From Nephrocerus scutellatus (lineage: Eukaryota > Arthropoda > Insecta > Diptera > Pipunculidae), in assembly GCA_947095585.1 (NCBI GenBank), contig OX352761.1:106606390-106670389 (forward strand): a DNA stretch of 64,000 nucleotides. The letters are read 5' to 3'. Both the position numbers and the translations under genes were made by a program. Below the pieces are notes generated by a model that was not told the DNA's origin, ran no database searches, and was given only the letters and a program-made list of their open reading frames with translations. Position 1 is the first letter of the stretch. Every line of letters begins with the position of its first letter. Positions 45,816-57,935 of the stretch are shown here, piece after piece.

Positions 45816-47967
45816 ATGTTTGATCGCGAGGAATATTTTGTTGATTTCCCACAAATTTCGCCTCCGCCACCGTACGAAGTTGCTGTAAGTTTGTATAAGA
45901 ATTTAATACATTTTTTAAGAACATAACTATTAACAATTTGTATGTTTGTTTTGTTTTCAGGTAACTCAACAGAGACCAGAAGCTTCAGACTTTATGACTG
46001 ACTTCAATGTCGCTGAAATGACAACAACTCTCACAACACACACAAACAGTGAAAAGATAATGAAAAAATCGAAGCGGCATCGCACCGCCTTTACCAGTTC
46101 TCAACTGCTCGAACTGGAACGCGAATATCAAATAAATGCGTATTTGGTCCGCCAACGAAGAATCCAGATCGGTAAACAACTCTCACTAGACGAACGCCAG
46201 GTTAAAGTTTGGTTTCAAAATCGACGCATGAAGGCCAAAAGAGTTGAATCCAAAGGCGGTAAAGCTTGCCAGAACTCGTTACATAAATCAGGCCCTTCAC
46301 ACAGAAGTAGCACCATTTCAATATCGCCAGAACCTCAGCCTGTCATTTTATCCTGGCCAAAAGAGGAGCCGGAGTCTTTGCAAAGTAGTGCAGAATCATC
46401 GGCATCAGTATCGCCACGACACGAACCCATAATTTACTCCTGGCGGCAAGACATGCAGCCGCAGTCTGTGCATAGTAATGATTCCTTAACATCAGTTGCA
46501 TTGCCACAATACCAGCAGAGTAATGGATCATCGACAATCGTATCGCCACAACCCAAGCCCGCCATTTATTCCTGTCAAAATATGCAACGGGAATACGTGC
46601 AGAATAGTAACTCCTCAAGATCAGTGTCGCCACAACACCAGCCCGTCAGTTGTTCCTGGCTAAAAAAGGAACCGGAGTCCTTGCAAAGTAGTGCAGAATC
46701 ATCGGCATCAGTATCGCCAGGACACGAACCCATAATATGCTCCTGGCGGCAAGATATGCAACCGCAGTCTGTGCAGAGTAATTATTCCTCAACATCCGTT
46801 GCATCGCCACAATACCAGCAGAGTAATGAATCATCGACAACCGGATCGCAAAAACCACAGCCCGCCATTTATTTCTGGCAAAAGATGCAATCGGAATATG
46901 TGCAGAATAGTAACTCCTCAACATCAGTGTCGCCACAACACCAGCCCGTCAGTTGTTCCTGGCCAAAAAGGATACCGGAGTCTTTGCAAAGTAGTGCAGA
47001 ATCATCGGCATCAGTATCGCCAGGACACGAACCCATAATATGCTCCTGGCGGCAAGATATGCAACCGCAGTCTGTGCAGAGTAATTATTCCTCAACATCC
47101 GTTGCATCGCCACAATACCAGCAGAGTAATGAATCTTCGACAACCGGATCGCCACAACCACAGCCCGCCATTTATTCCTGGCAAAAGATGCAATCGGAAT
47201 ATGTGCAGAATAGTAACTCCTCAACATCAGTGTCGCCACAACACCAGCCTGTCAGTTGTTCCTGGCCTAAAAATGAACCGGAAAGTAGTGCAGAATCATC
47301 GGCATCAGTATCGCCACGACACGAACCTTTAATTTACTCCTGGCGGCAAGACATGCAGCCGCAGTCTGTGCAGAGTAATTATTCCTCAACATCAGTTACA
47401 TCGCCACAATACCAGCAGATTAATGAATCATCGACAACCGGATCGCCACAACCACAGCCCGCCATTTACTCCTGCCAAAAGATGCAACCAGAATATGTGC
47501 AGAGTAGTAACTCCTCAATATCAGTGTCACCACAACACAAGCCCACATCGATATCTACATCAAAACAACATGATGACATTGTTCAGCGACTCGTGCAATA
47601 CAAAAACTACTCAAATATCACCAGCCCGTTCATGTCCGATCAAATGGAACAGATCAGAGTCAACGCTTATCCCAAAATGGAGTTCCCTGCTGGGGTCTAC
47701 GGTTATTCACATAATGGATATTCTTTCAATAATTATCCGTATCCATACCTGATGGCACCAATTCCACAGACATTTGATACCGCAAGGACTGCTGGCGCAT
47801 GCTTACAGTATCCATCACCGACAATGAATTTTCAAAGTACGCTCCAAAACAACAACAACAACAGCAACCTGCCTTATAAGTTCAATGGTTTTGCGCCAAA
47901 CCTCGACGATCTGCCATTTCTCGATGATCTTCTAAAGACATCTGACTTGGATGTTTTGATACAATAA
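45816..47967 (+). CDS. zen: Zerknullt homeodomain protein with internal repeat array
   Basis: A Hox3-derived transcription factor that acts in dorsal/extraembryonic specification in flies. Exon 1 is 45816-45884 (23 codons, starts [13 protein letters not shown]), intron 45885-45960 (76 nt, GTAAGT...TTTTCAG, phase 0), exon 2 45961-47967; 691 residues. The in-frame ATG at 45946 is intronic. The homeodomain is residues 60-119 (46069-46248) with [14 protein letters not shown], canonical WFQNRRMK and Q50. Then come a Ser/Gln/Pro-rich region made of four near-identical ~100-residue repeats (46324-47526), a Tyr/Pro-rich stretch ([11 protein letters not shown]), an Asn run, and an acidic leucine-rich C-terminus ([20 protein letters not shown]). 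It is much longer than Drosophila zen (about 350 residues), largely because of the repeats. Polyadenylation signal AATAAA at 48314-48319. Confidence 0.93.
46324..47526 (+). repeat. tandem coding repeat in zen (4 units)
   Basis: Units start at 46324, 46627, 46930 and 47233: three of exactly 303 bp (101 codons) and a last one of 294 bp lacking three codons. A fifth partial match starts at 47527. Units 2 and 3 are almost identical. Within each unit, shorter related blocks of about 28-30 residues repeat (consensus like SPxHEPxIxSWxxxM followed by VQSNxSSTSV), so this is a higher-order repeat. All length steps are multiples of three. Confidence 0.95.
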
Positions 47968-48313
47968 CTCGAGAGAGAGAACTCTACAATAGCTCTCGTA
48001 TCGAATAATATAAATTTAGTTGCGTTACATTTAATTTAAAATCTTTTTAAGTTAACATTACATTTTAAAAAAATGTAAAATTTAAGCATTTAATTTAATT
48101 TTGGTTCACACATTAATTTAAAAAGCTTCTTAACTTAACTTAACACTATAAAAAAAAACAAAAAACAAAATGTATTGCATTTAAGTTGTATGTATTATGT
48201 ATATATATATAAATATGAATATTTCTGACTTAATTTATTTTAAAATGACAAAACCTGTACATATTTTTTGACCCAATTAATTATATGACAAACATTTAAT
48301 GTAAATATTAAAA

Positions 48314-48319
48314 AATAAA
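48314..48319 (+). terminator. zen polyadenylation signal
   Basis: AATAAA about 350 nt after the stop, followed by GT/T-rich sequence at 48330-48360. Confidence 0.5.
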
Positions 48320-48599
48320 CTGATTAAAATGTAATAATATTTATTTTCATTGGTTGTCTTCCACATTTTGCGACTTTTTCACTGAGGTTTTCGGACGTAC
48401 GACCAAGGCCTTATCTCATCTCTGTGAGGCAAACCAAATTCATAGAATTGCGGCCTTGCATTAAGCGGGTGAATTACACTCAACTGCACTTGCTCGGGGT
48501 AATGTGTAGTTATATTTTTTATTAAAATCTAAATGTTGCCATTCGTTTATTTTCAACACACATTGTACTTAATTGTACCGACCCATAGCACCTACGTCA

Positions 48600-48990
48600 A
48601 TTCTTTTCAAGGTTATGTGTTTCCATGAAATGTCTGGAAACCAAAAAAAATCCTTAGTGATCGGCAGTACCTGTTCCGTGGCCAACTTTCTACCAATGCT
48701 GCGAAAGTTAATCTAACCGCATAGTGGAACCAGTCTATTCATCAATTTGGTGAGTGCAAAGTTGTTGCACTCAATATTTCCAAGGCTCACACTCACAAAT
48801 CCGCTGGGCCAGATTAGTTTTGGACAATTGTTCTTCCAAGCTGACATAACTATTGCGTAAGCTTTTCTATCTATCCTATTCTTCTGGACTCTTCCCGAGA
48901 AGTTGGACAACAGCCTTAAATTTTCAGCTCATGAAATATCTTGAAACCAATGAAATCCTTAGTGACCGGCAGTACGGAATTCGTGGGCAA
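48600..48990 (+). mobile_element. CR1/Jockey-like LINE fragments, scrambled
   Basis: Pieces equivalent to 20.75-21.15 kb (GTGGAACCAGTCTATTC, GTTGTTGCACTCAATATTTC, TGAAATCCTTAGTGACCGGC) in changed order. Interrupted by the following CTCTA element. Confidence 0.6.
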
Positions 48991-50060
48991 TTTTAATTCT
49001 CTATATTAACTTCACTTGCCCGTGGCTGGCTGGCTGGCTGGCACACCAAATCTTGTGATCAATTTTTAACCCACTTACTAAAGCCCGATTTTATTAAAAT
49101 TTTGCACGAATGTGTATCTCCCCACACTTTCTATTAAAATTTATTTTATGAAAAAAGTTCCCGATTTTCTTCAAATTTTATACGCATGTGTATCTCCGAT
49201 GGACAAATCTTTTTGTAAAATTTTTGAAGCGATCGGGCCCCGGGCTCCCATACAAATTTTTTTTTAATTATCAATTTTTAACGCACTTCCTAAAGCCCGA
49301 TTTTTCTGAAATTTTGTGCACATGTGTATTTCCGGTGACTTTCTTTTAAAATTTGGAAGTGATCGGGCCCCGGGTTCGTGGGACTCCCATACAAATTTCA
49401 AATAAAAATTGCCCGTTTTTTTTCAAATTTTACACACATGTGTATACCTAATAAACAATACTTTTTCTAAAATTTGGTAGTGATCGGGCCCGAGGTTCGG
49501 CTGCAAGGCCCTTATACATTTGTTTAAATATCATATAGTGGCATCAGATACCGTAGTACTTTAATGACTGTGTGCGGTGTGTGCTGCGCAGTCGGCTGCG
49601 CTGCTTGGTTTTGGGTGGTGGAGAGAGAGCTCACGCACAAATTAACCCAGCAAATGGAACGAGACATAAGTGTTTTATGCTTAATTCAATTTACTTACTT
49701 ATTTACTGAATTGTGTTTTTATTGATGTCGTTTTTTGTTGTCGATATCAACTTACAGATAGAACAACAAGTTTATACAATATTCTGTCATATGGCGTTTT
49801 CAAAAATTAGTTCAGAGCAGTCAAAGAGTTCTCAAGAAAAATGCTCGTGTTTCTTATTTGCTCAGAGTATGAACGTGCTCTAAGTGCTCAGAATAAAATG
49901 ATCTGAGCATTTTCAAATTTGACATCTGATCTCAAATGTCTCTTTCGATGATTTTCTCCTACAATAAAAAAAAAACGATCCAGGATCGAGGGGCTCCCAT
50001 ATCAATTTCTGCGATTAGAGAATTTAGATGAAAAATTTTAATTTTTATGGTTTGTTTTTA
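48991..50060 (+). mobile_element. CTCTA-family element, long copy
   Basis: About 1070 bp. It has both ends, a GGCTGGCTGG tract and more internal ~120-bp subrepeats than other copies. Its right half matches the 43.3-43.9 kb element (CTCACGCACAAATTAACCCA and following). Confidence 0.8.
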
Positions 50061-51240
50061 TTATGTTTTGTGCGTTGGGTGTCTTTTCTCCAGTCTGCTA
50101 GCTCTCAAACTATATGCACAAACCCAAGCTAAACAGTTTCAAAAAACAAAGTTCCATTTTAATGTTTTATAGCGATCAGCGGAAAAATGTCTTTCACTTT
50201 GCCATTGACAAAACCCGCATTTAAAGAATTAAAACTAAGCACAAGCTAAGTCATATGAGAAAAATTAATTTTGTTATGGAAAATTGCTGCATCGAACAAG
50301 CCGGTGTGTTTGTGCGACACATATCGAAGTAATGTTTTGGATTTTTGCAGAATATTTTTTTTTTGAATATTTTCTAAGAAAAATTATAGAAATACACAGT
50401 TAATAGACTGGCTCACATACGAAAAATTGCACAGTTGCATTGAGTCATAAATGCATGTCCTTTATTGTGCATTATTTAGAGCAGGATCTAAGAAATGCAC
50501 GATTTGCGTAACTATTGCCGGCATTTTATTGCACAGTGTACATCCCATAAATGACGTGATGTATGAATACGTGAGTTTCGCAAGCCGTTTATATTGCGCG
50601 ATTTTGTGTTAGCATTTCAAAGGGGTTTTTCTTTATTATCTAGGCTGGCTTACAAATAAGGATGAGAGCAATAAAAATGCGATATGTCGAAGGTGTTTTT
50701 ACACAGGTAGCTGAGTATCGTTTTTTGTACACCTCGACAGGATCGAGTAAAGTAGGAGGAACCATTTAACGTGAAGCTATTTGACATTTTTAACTTGGAT
50801 ATGTGTCCATGGTTTATACAACACCAAACAATTTTTTTTTTGTTTGCCTTTGCAGTCGCCGTTAAATTTTGACTGACGTCAGCCGTCGGCTAAATAATTT
50901 TTTATTTCCTTAGAAAAAACCAGGGAATGGAATGGAATGTGAATTTTATTTGCAGAGACTGGACGAAAGTCATACCTTGATCCTCGTCGTCGCAATATTA
51001 TTTTTATGCAAACTATTTCCACAACTAAATCCATTAGAGCCTTTATACTTAAGTCTCTGTCAATCAAGACACTCTTTAAACTTTTGCTGTATACGTTGTT
51101 GGAATGTTGGAAACCACAACAACGAACGATTTTTTTTTGGGAGATCAATTTTCGGATCCCGATTGTAGAGCCAGGAATGATGGTGAGTACTTTTTTAAAG
51201 TTTTGTGGCTCTTTTTTTGAATCATTTTATTTTTATCCAA
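50061..51240. other. unassigned sequence
   Basis: No gene or repeat clearly supported. The 3' end near 51140-51180 (GGATCCCGATTGTAGAGCCA) resembles the tail of RTE-like copies. Confidence 0.35.
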
Positions 51241-52160
51241 TTTAACAATTTACTGAGGGGATCTTTAGCCGGTCGATGTTATGCCTAGGCATTCGGATGA
51301 TATTGCAAATTCTATGAACTGATGCAGTACGTAACTGGACAATAGCTACCATAAGGTGATGATCCCGTACCATACCCATGTCGGCTCCTCGTCTGTTTCG
51401 GAAGTCCTTTCGGAAGGCAGCTCCTGATCGCCACATGGTCGATTTGGTTGGATGATGATTGCCTGTCAGTTGACACCCACCTGACTTTGTGGCAGGTCTT
51501 ATGCTCAAACATGGTGCCTCCTATCACAAGGTGGTTGGTGTCACAGAAATCAACAAATCTTTCACCATTGTCATTTCATTCGCCGAGTCCGTGCTTCCCA
51601 ATCACTTGTCTGAGTCGTTCATTGTCGTTGCCTACCTTGGCATTCAAGTCCCCCATTACGATGACGATATCTCCTTCCGGCGTTGCATCGAATACAGTGC
51701 TTAGCTGATTGTAGAAGTTGTCCATTTCATCCTCAGTCGAAGGGTTCGTTGGGGCAAAACACTGTATTATCGTGACGCGCCGTGCTCTAGTCGGAAATCT
51801 GACCGATAAGAAACTATCACCATGTGTGTGCCAGGAAAATAAGCCTCTGCGTGCTGTTGGCGTTAGCAGCAGACCCACTCTAGATTCACTGGGACTGCCG
51901 GAAGGTTTACCGGAGTAGAGTAGCACAGTGTTACACGTTGTGGGTTGGTACTCTCCCGCGTCGAACCATTTTATTTCACTCACTTCCAGTATGTCCAAAT
52001 TTTATCGAAGAAACTCACGTTCCAGTTGAAAAAATCTGGCATTTTGAGGTCCTTCACTCCCTGAGTCAAGGAGCGTCCTCCGGGTCCGGGTACAATGGCC
52101 AAAAGTCGTCATTATTCGATCATCACTTATCCGAGGCGTTGTGTCAGTTTCAGTAGCGGG
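51240..52160 (-). mobile_element. RTE-like endonuclease fragment
   Basis: Minus strand 51998-51576 is one 140-residue open frame of the CFDP2/RTE endonuclease type: MDILEVSEIKWFDAGEYQ, SRVGLLLTPTARRGL, RARRVTIIQCFAPTNPS, then IVIVMGDLNAKVGNDNER (MGDLN catalytic loop). Further degraded sequence continues to 51240 and above 51998. Truncated, not a host gene. Confidence 0.85.
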
Positions 52161-52598
52161 CATTTTTCGGTACCGCAGGGTGCTAACCCACCTTACCTAG
52201 ACTAGAAACGCTACACCGTTCTTATATATATAAGGATTTATACACATAATTGCCCGGAGGACCACCACTTAGAGGTAAAGCAAGCACTACATCATAAACT
52301 TGATTGTTGCACCACTGGCTCAAAGTTTTGAGCAGTCAGTAGTTTCCCAATCAATCGCTATAAAATTAATACAAGAATAAATACAACTTTATGAAAAAAA
52401 GCATACAAAGCAAAACAGAATAAAAAAAAACAAATGACATCAAATTCCAAATTTGGAAGAATGTTGACCCTAACTTAAAGTTAGTTCCCCATTAAAGGAT
52501 GAGCCACTTCGTAACGTCAAACGCAATAACTGGTTGAATTTTTATGTAGTTATTACTTTTAACAAGCTCTCTGTGTTATGTTGACTAACGTGCCATTT
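52161..52598. other. unassigned AT-rich sequence
   Basis: Nothing supportable seen. Confidence 0.4.
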
Positions 52599-52800
52599 TT
52601 TAATTCTCTATATTAACTTCGCGTGCCCGTGGCTGGCTCCGAGGCTGGCCCCGATCCATACAAATTTTACAAAAAAAATTATCCGATTTTCTTCAAATTT
52701 TATATCTCCGTTGGACAACACTTTTTGTATAAATTTGAAAGTTATCGGACCCGTACAAAATTTAATTAATAATTGTGGGCGCAATAATTGATAATATAGT
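52599..52800 (+). mobile_element. CTCTA-family element, truncated
   Basis: TTAATTCTCTATATTAACTT, GCGTGCCCGTGGCTGGCT, then one internal subrepeat. The right end is missing. Confidence 0.65.
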
Positions 52801-52809
52801 GATATACTG

Positions 52810-53380
52810 ATGTCCTCTAACTCGTCAAGGATAATTTGGGAAATTATTCTTGAGTATATTCTAAGAAAAAAATCGTTCTACAGTAAGGTCTATCTCTAAT
52901 GTTGACATTATTTATCGGGGATTTAACAAAAAGCTTACTTTTGGTGTACCCAGGCCCATGTTTAAATAAAGTTGATATCTTATTTGAGTCTAAAGATATC
53001 CAATTTCTATGCCTGTTCCAGTTTTCTTGCCCATGCTAATTTTAAAACGTTTTTATTAGCTCGCTCTTCGTGTACATCTGTTTGTGCGGGTGGAATTTTG
53101 TAATGGATTTTAAACTAACTTCCCACTGAGCTAGAGATTTGAAACTCCAAACATAGCTCAGAACTGGATGAACATTGCCAAATCACAACAAATCGTAAAA
53201 AAGAATAATAATTTAACGCGAGTTTGCAATTCGTTTCAGATCACAGCAAACTACTACGCACAATACTCGTTTTAAACGTTTCAAATTAAAAATGTTTTTT
53301 TTATTAGCTGACATGTTTGACTTTGAGGTCAATTTTCTCCAGAAATTGTGTAATAAACAAAACATTTTTTTACTTTTTTC
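52810..53380. repeat. dispersed repeat, third copy
   Basis: Shares the body of 13.17-13.56 kb in order (TTTGGGAAATTATTCTTGAG, GTTGATATCTTATTTGA, TTTGACTTTGAGGTCAATTT), with extra sequence in the middle. Confidence 0.6.
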
Positions 53381-53529
53381 TTATAAACGAAACAATAATA
53401 AAAATAAAAATCACCAACAAGTTTCCAGAAACATCCATAGATTTTATGATAGGTACTTGAGAAAACCTGCAGCAGGTAAATTTTTAAAAAGAGGGGTTTT
53501 TTGCTCTCTCTCTCTCTATCTCTTTTCCA

Positions 53530-54470
53530 ATTAAATTGACTGTCAACTATAAGACCAAAATAGCGAAATTCTTTGACGTTCTCAATTTCAAAACATGAGG
53601 CATCGCCACATGAAGTAGTGCTTTGAGATAGGCGAGACATTCTGATGAAACTGGATCGTGCACAATATTGAAGAACATAACCTTTGTTTTTTCATTCAAA
53701 GGCATACAATGTATGTCAAACCACTTTCTTATAATTTTCAGATCATGCTCCAGTGTATTAATGATTTCGGTACTACTATATCCCGAGTATACTAGAGCGA
53801 ATCGGCGAATGCTGCTACCTTGCCAGACTTTTTAAAAGTCAAAAGGGAATTTATTTAAATTAGGAAGAGGCTTGGACTAAGTACCGAGCCCTGAGGAACA
53901 CCTACATTTGTAGCAAGCTTAGTACTTCTTTTATCGTTCACTTTCACTTGTTGCATCCTATTGTACAAGATACAATTGAAAAAATGTCTTAGCAATACCT
54001 CTAATAGCAATACACTCCAGTGTTCTTAGCATCGGAGCATGATTTACGTTATCAAAAGCCTTTTTAATGTTAATGAATGAAGCTGCAGTGTTTTCCATTT
54101 AATTAACCGATTTATAAATTCCTTAGAATAAACTTGGCAGAGCATCTGCAAAACTTAAACCATTCCGAAATACATACTGTTCGTGGCTCAAAAAGTTTAT
54201 ACTATCCAAAAAAAAAAATAACGAATCGATTTTTAACAATCTTTTCCAGTTCATTAGAGAATACTTGAAGCAAAGAAATTGCTCATATTGCATTTTTCGC
54301 CTTTTTTATAAACCTGTATTATAATTCGAACTTTTCGATTAATATAGCTATGATTAATAGAGAAGAATTCATTATATGCAGAAGACGGATCACTAATCTC
54401 TAGAACTGAAATCCATGATTCAGCTCTTAAGCTATCACACACACTATTGACGTAAATAAAACTTTTATAT
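53530..54470 (-). mobile_element. LINE RT fragment
   Basis: Minus strand reads FINIKKAFDNVNHAPMLRTL (about 54090-54030), then KLATNVGVPQGSVLSPSLF (about 53922-53868), both diagnostic RT motifs, with stops in between. An upstream piece near 54185 reads HEQYVFRNGLSF. Confidence 0.75.
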
Positions 54471-54659
54471 GCTATGTTGCTCTCACTTTGAATTACTAGT
54501 CACTTTCGGCATCAATTGTGTAATGTTATGATCTGTAATATCTAGCCCTTATGATTTTGTTTCAGTGGTAAAGAAAGCATTTGGCCGAATTCTACCAATA
54601 AAATGGTCAATACGTGAAACTAGTTGACAACACAAAACAAAAATAAAATTAAAACAACA

Positions 54660-56640
54660 AAGCTCTGTGCGACCGGAAAAGCCGCACAGAGCTGTCATTA
54701 AAGCCGCCCTGCAAGACACATTGTACAGGACGTACATAATGCTTCATTCGCTTGGCTTTCCGAGAAAATGCGGATATCCTTAGAAGGTATGACAATTTTC
54801 TTCGGCCCGGACAGGACTTCATTAATCGCCATAAAAACCTGGAAAACACTACACCGATTAGAAATACGGAAAAAGTGACTTAGATCTAGCCTTTTTGAGA
54901 AAACACCTCCGCCAACCCCGTCATCAGCTTCTGATCCGTCTGTGTAAAAATTAATGTCATTATTTTCAATTGAGCTCCTTCTTCCAGAATGATCTGGAGG
55001 GAATAGCAACCTGTTGTCCTAACTAAATTCAGGATAGAAAAGTGACCGATTTTATTTCCGCTCCACTGGGAGATTGAAAATGTCTAGTGGTGTAAGGTTG
55101 AACAGAATGTCAAGTGCGGCGGAGGAAGTTGTACGAAGTGCTCCGCTCATACATAAACAAGCTGATCATTGGACTTTGCTCAGTTTGTCATGATTTACTG
55201 CCTCGTCTAAGGCAGTCCATCATACAATTACACCGTATAGAAGTGTAGGTCTTACTACCGCTTTATATAACCAATGGGTGATATTGTGTTGAAAGCCCCA
55301 CTTGTTTCCAATATCCTTCTTGCAAGAGCCAAAGTTCAAAAGCCACAGTGGAACTCTTCAAACTATTTCTATGTTTGGTTTCCAGCTTGACTTTTCCAGA
55401 TATTTGGCTTTATCAGGTAAAGATACTCGTTTTTATCAGAGAAAGATACTTGGCTTTATCAGAGAAAGTTCACCTTGTACCTTTAATAGAAGGATGGTCA
55501 ACCTGTGGGATTTGGTATTTTTTAGTGAGGAGGACAAGTTCAGTTTTGTGGGGGTTTATTCCTGCAACACAGCGATCTGCCCAACTTGTTAGCTTGTTAT
55601 GAGCATTTTGCAGGTCTAAGAATGCTTTCCTGAGACGGCAATAGCAACGTCATCCGCATAAGCGATCACTCCGCAGCCCTCTCTTCTCAGGCATATCAGC
55701 ACCTCATTCACCACTAAGAAGTGGGGATAGGACTCTATCTTGCGGGGTTCCCCTGCACACAGATCTTCTGGCAGACGACACACCAAGTGTTGAATTAACA
55801 ATCCGACTTGTGAGTAGAAGGTTAATCAAGTGGGTCGTCTACCCTCAAGGTCTATAGTTTATACGTGATCGCAGATGGATTAATGTTGTTAAAAGCGCCT
55901 TCAATGTTTAGGAATGCTACCAAAGTGTACTCCTTGTAGTGTGGGGAATATTCAATGGAACGCACTAGCGTGTGAAAAACTGTTTCTACAGATCTACCTT
56001 TGCAATACGCGTATTGATCTGTAGACAGAAGACGTGCGCGTGTAGCGTGCGTGGATGTCGATCAGTCTTTCTAGTGTCTTTAGGAGGAACGATGATAGAC
56101 TGATGGGTCTGAAATCTTTTGGATTAACGTGCGAGCATTTACCAGCTTCGGATATGCAAACGACTTTCACTTCTATCCAGAATCCGGAAATCTAAACAGC
56201 TCTTTAGAATTGTCTATAGGAAAGAAAGGATAATATCCGAAGTCCTTTGCAGCTAGGCAGAAAGAATCCCGTCTGGTCCTGCGGATTTGTATCGTTTGAA
56301 GCTAGAAGCGCCCAAAGCAAGTTATTCTTCTTTATGAGATCATTTGACATAGTTGTATGAGTGTTTGACCAGGTAAGGTTAAAACAACTTAAAACATGGG
56401 AGCTACCCGGGAAGTGGGTGTCTAGAAGCAGATTGAACGATTCTTCGCTAGAGGTTGTCTAAGAGCCAAACAGCTATGCATTGTCGGATTGGTAGACAAT
56501 GTTTTTCTTAGGCAGATGCCTGGAAAGATTTTTCTATTTTGCTACAGAAGAGTCTCCTTGTAGAATACACTTTTGGCTTTCCTTAATTCTTTTTTACATA
56601 CTTTTAGGGATGTAGGATTTTGTAGGCATCCCAATCGGGT
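54660..56640 (-). mobile_element. LINE with RT and RNase H (same family as 4.9-7.0 kb)
   Basis: Minus strand, in order: RT N-terminal pieces with the 'KDFRPISLSSFLL'-type block near 56130-56060 in degraded form, RT catalytic VIAYADDVAIAVSGKHS (55665-55616; intact YADD), then RNase H (NDINFYTDGSEADDGVGGGV, about 54960-54905; then IRIFSESQANEAL). Frameshifts separate all parts. Confidence 0.8.
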
Positions 56641-57935
56641 GATCTTGGCTTAGTTGAACAACCGATTCCGATTCCCGATTACCTAAAGACATTGAAATAT
56701 TTCGGATGCGTTTGTCAGTTGCCCTCTAGCAATATGGTAGATCATGGGCACATTGCACGAGTCCGAAAAATAGCCCAGTGCATCCAGATTCAAGAATGCC
56801 TCAGGTGTTATCAATCCACTATCAAGTGCTCTCTAGAAGTACTGAGGATGAGATAAATGGCTCCCGAAATAAAGTCGTTTGCAACAGAGGTTGACCGAGG
56901 GAAATGGTTCCCTGTAAAATCTAAATGATTCTGGACACCCCGGGAACGTCCAAGAGTTTCTTACTCGACAAATAATGTCTATAATTGGAATCTATGCTCT
57001 TTACCAAACTGAGGACTACTGGAGTAGCAGGATTTTCATTACTACTGCAAAAACCAGGAAACGAAACGAGAGAAGAAAAATACAAATGCAAAATGCACCT
57101 TTTTGAATGCAACCACGAACCTGTCCGACTAAAAAGGACAAGCAAAGAGCAGCTCATTGAATCCTTCAATGTACTCGTACAGTGAGTAATGGTGCTGGTT
57201 GCCTCAACTACGCGTGTTAAAGCGAAAAACACTCAATGCAATTGTCATTCGCGACACACGCATTAAATTGTGTGCTTCAACGCGATTTTAATTTAGGCAT
57301 AATGAGCAAACTATTTCTTCAGGACGGTAGTCCACTTCCGTTGCGGAGTCCGAACAATTGTTTCACTGTATACCTACTCGTACGAGTATACGACTTAACC
57401 GAGGGCTTGCAGCAAATTAGCGAATGTGTTCTTCCCATTGCCAATGTCGTACGAGCACTCTTGTCTAATTGTTTGCTGCATTGACAAACTTGGTGAACTT
57501 TATTGATTGATTTATTGACATAATGATGGGTATTATTTATTCCTTCGAGTTTGGTGTTTTTGCATTGTTAGGCAGGTCACATTTTTATCAATCAAATCCA
57601 TTGCTTTGCTATGACATTTGGTTGAGGAACACAATAGCCCGAGTAACAATTGGTTTAAGAGCTCCTTTTCGGAAATGGTAATTGGACGTTGAAATTTTTC
57701 CATACAATTTATACGGATGACTAATGTTATGACCTGGATTTTCACAGTTCATTTAACAGACGTTCTTCGATTTTTGGATTTTGAATTTTTAAAAAGAAAT
57801 TGTGTGTTAGAATGAGATAGATTTTAGAGAGCACAATAAAATTCTGACTTTTGAAATGTTACAGAGTTCTCACAATCGAAAAACTTTGAACTTAGGAGTA
57901 ACGAGCTTCCTTACGCAATGGATCACATCCATGCT
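56641..57935. other. unassigned sequence
   Basis: 56641-56900 may continue the LINE. 56980-57900 has short ORFs on both strands without recognisable motifs. Confidence 0.35.

Noticed and set aside
45946..45960. ATG at 45946 as the zen start
   Set aside because: It lies in the polypyrimidine tract of the intron. A short exon with ATG and GTAAGT donor at 45816-45884 fits the gene plan of the zen-like copies.
46343..47239. Three similar 96-residue antisense frames inside zen
   Set aside because: They repeat only because the zen coding repeats do; no start context or family similarity.
51576..51998. Host gene resembling craniofacial development protein 2
   Set aside because: The annotation name is a common mislabel of RTE endonuclease; the frame is truncated and surrounded by degraded LINE sequence.
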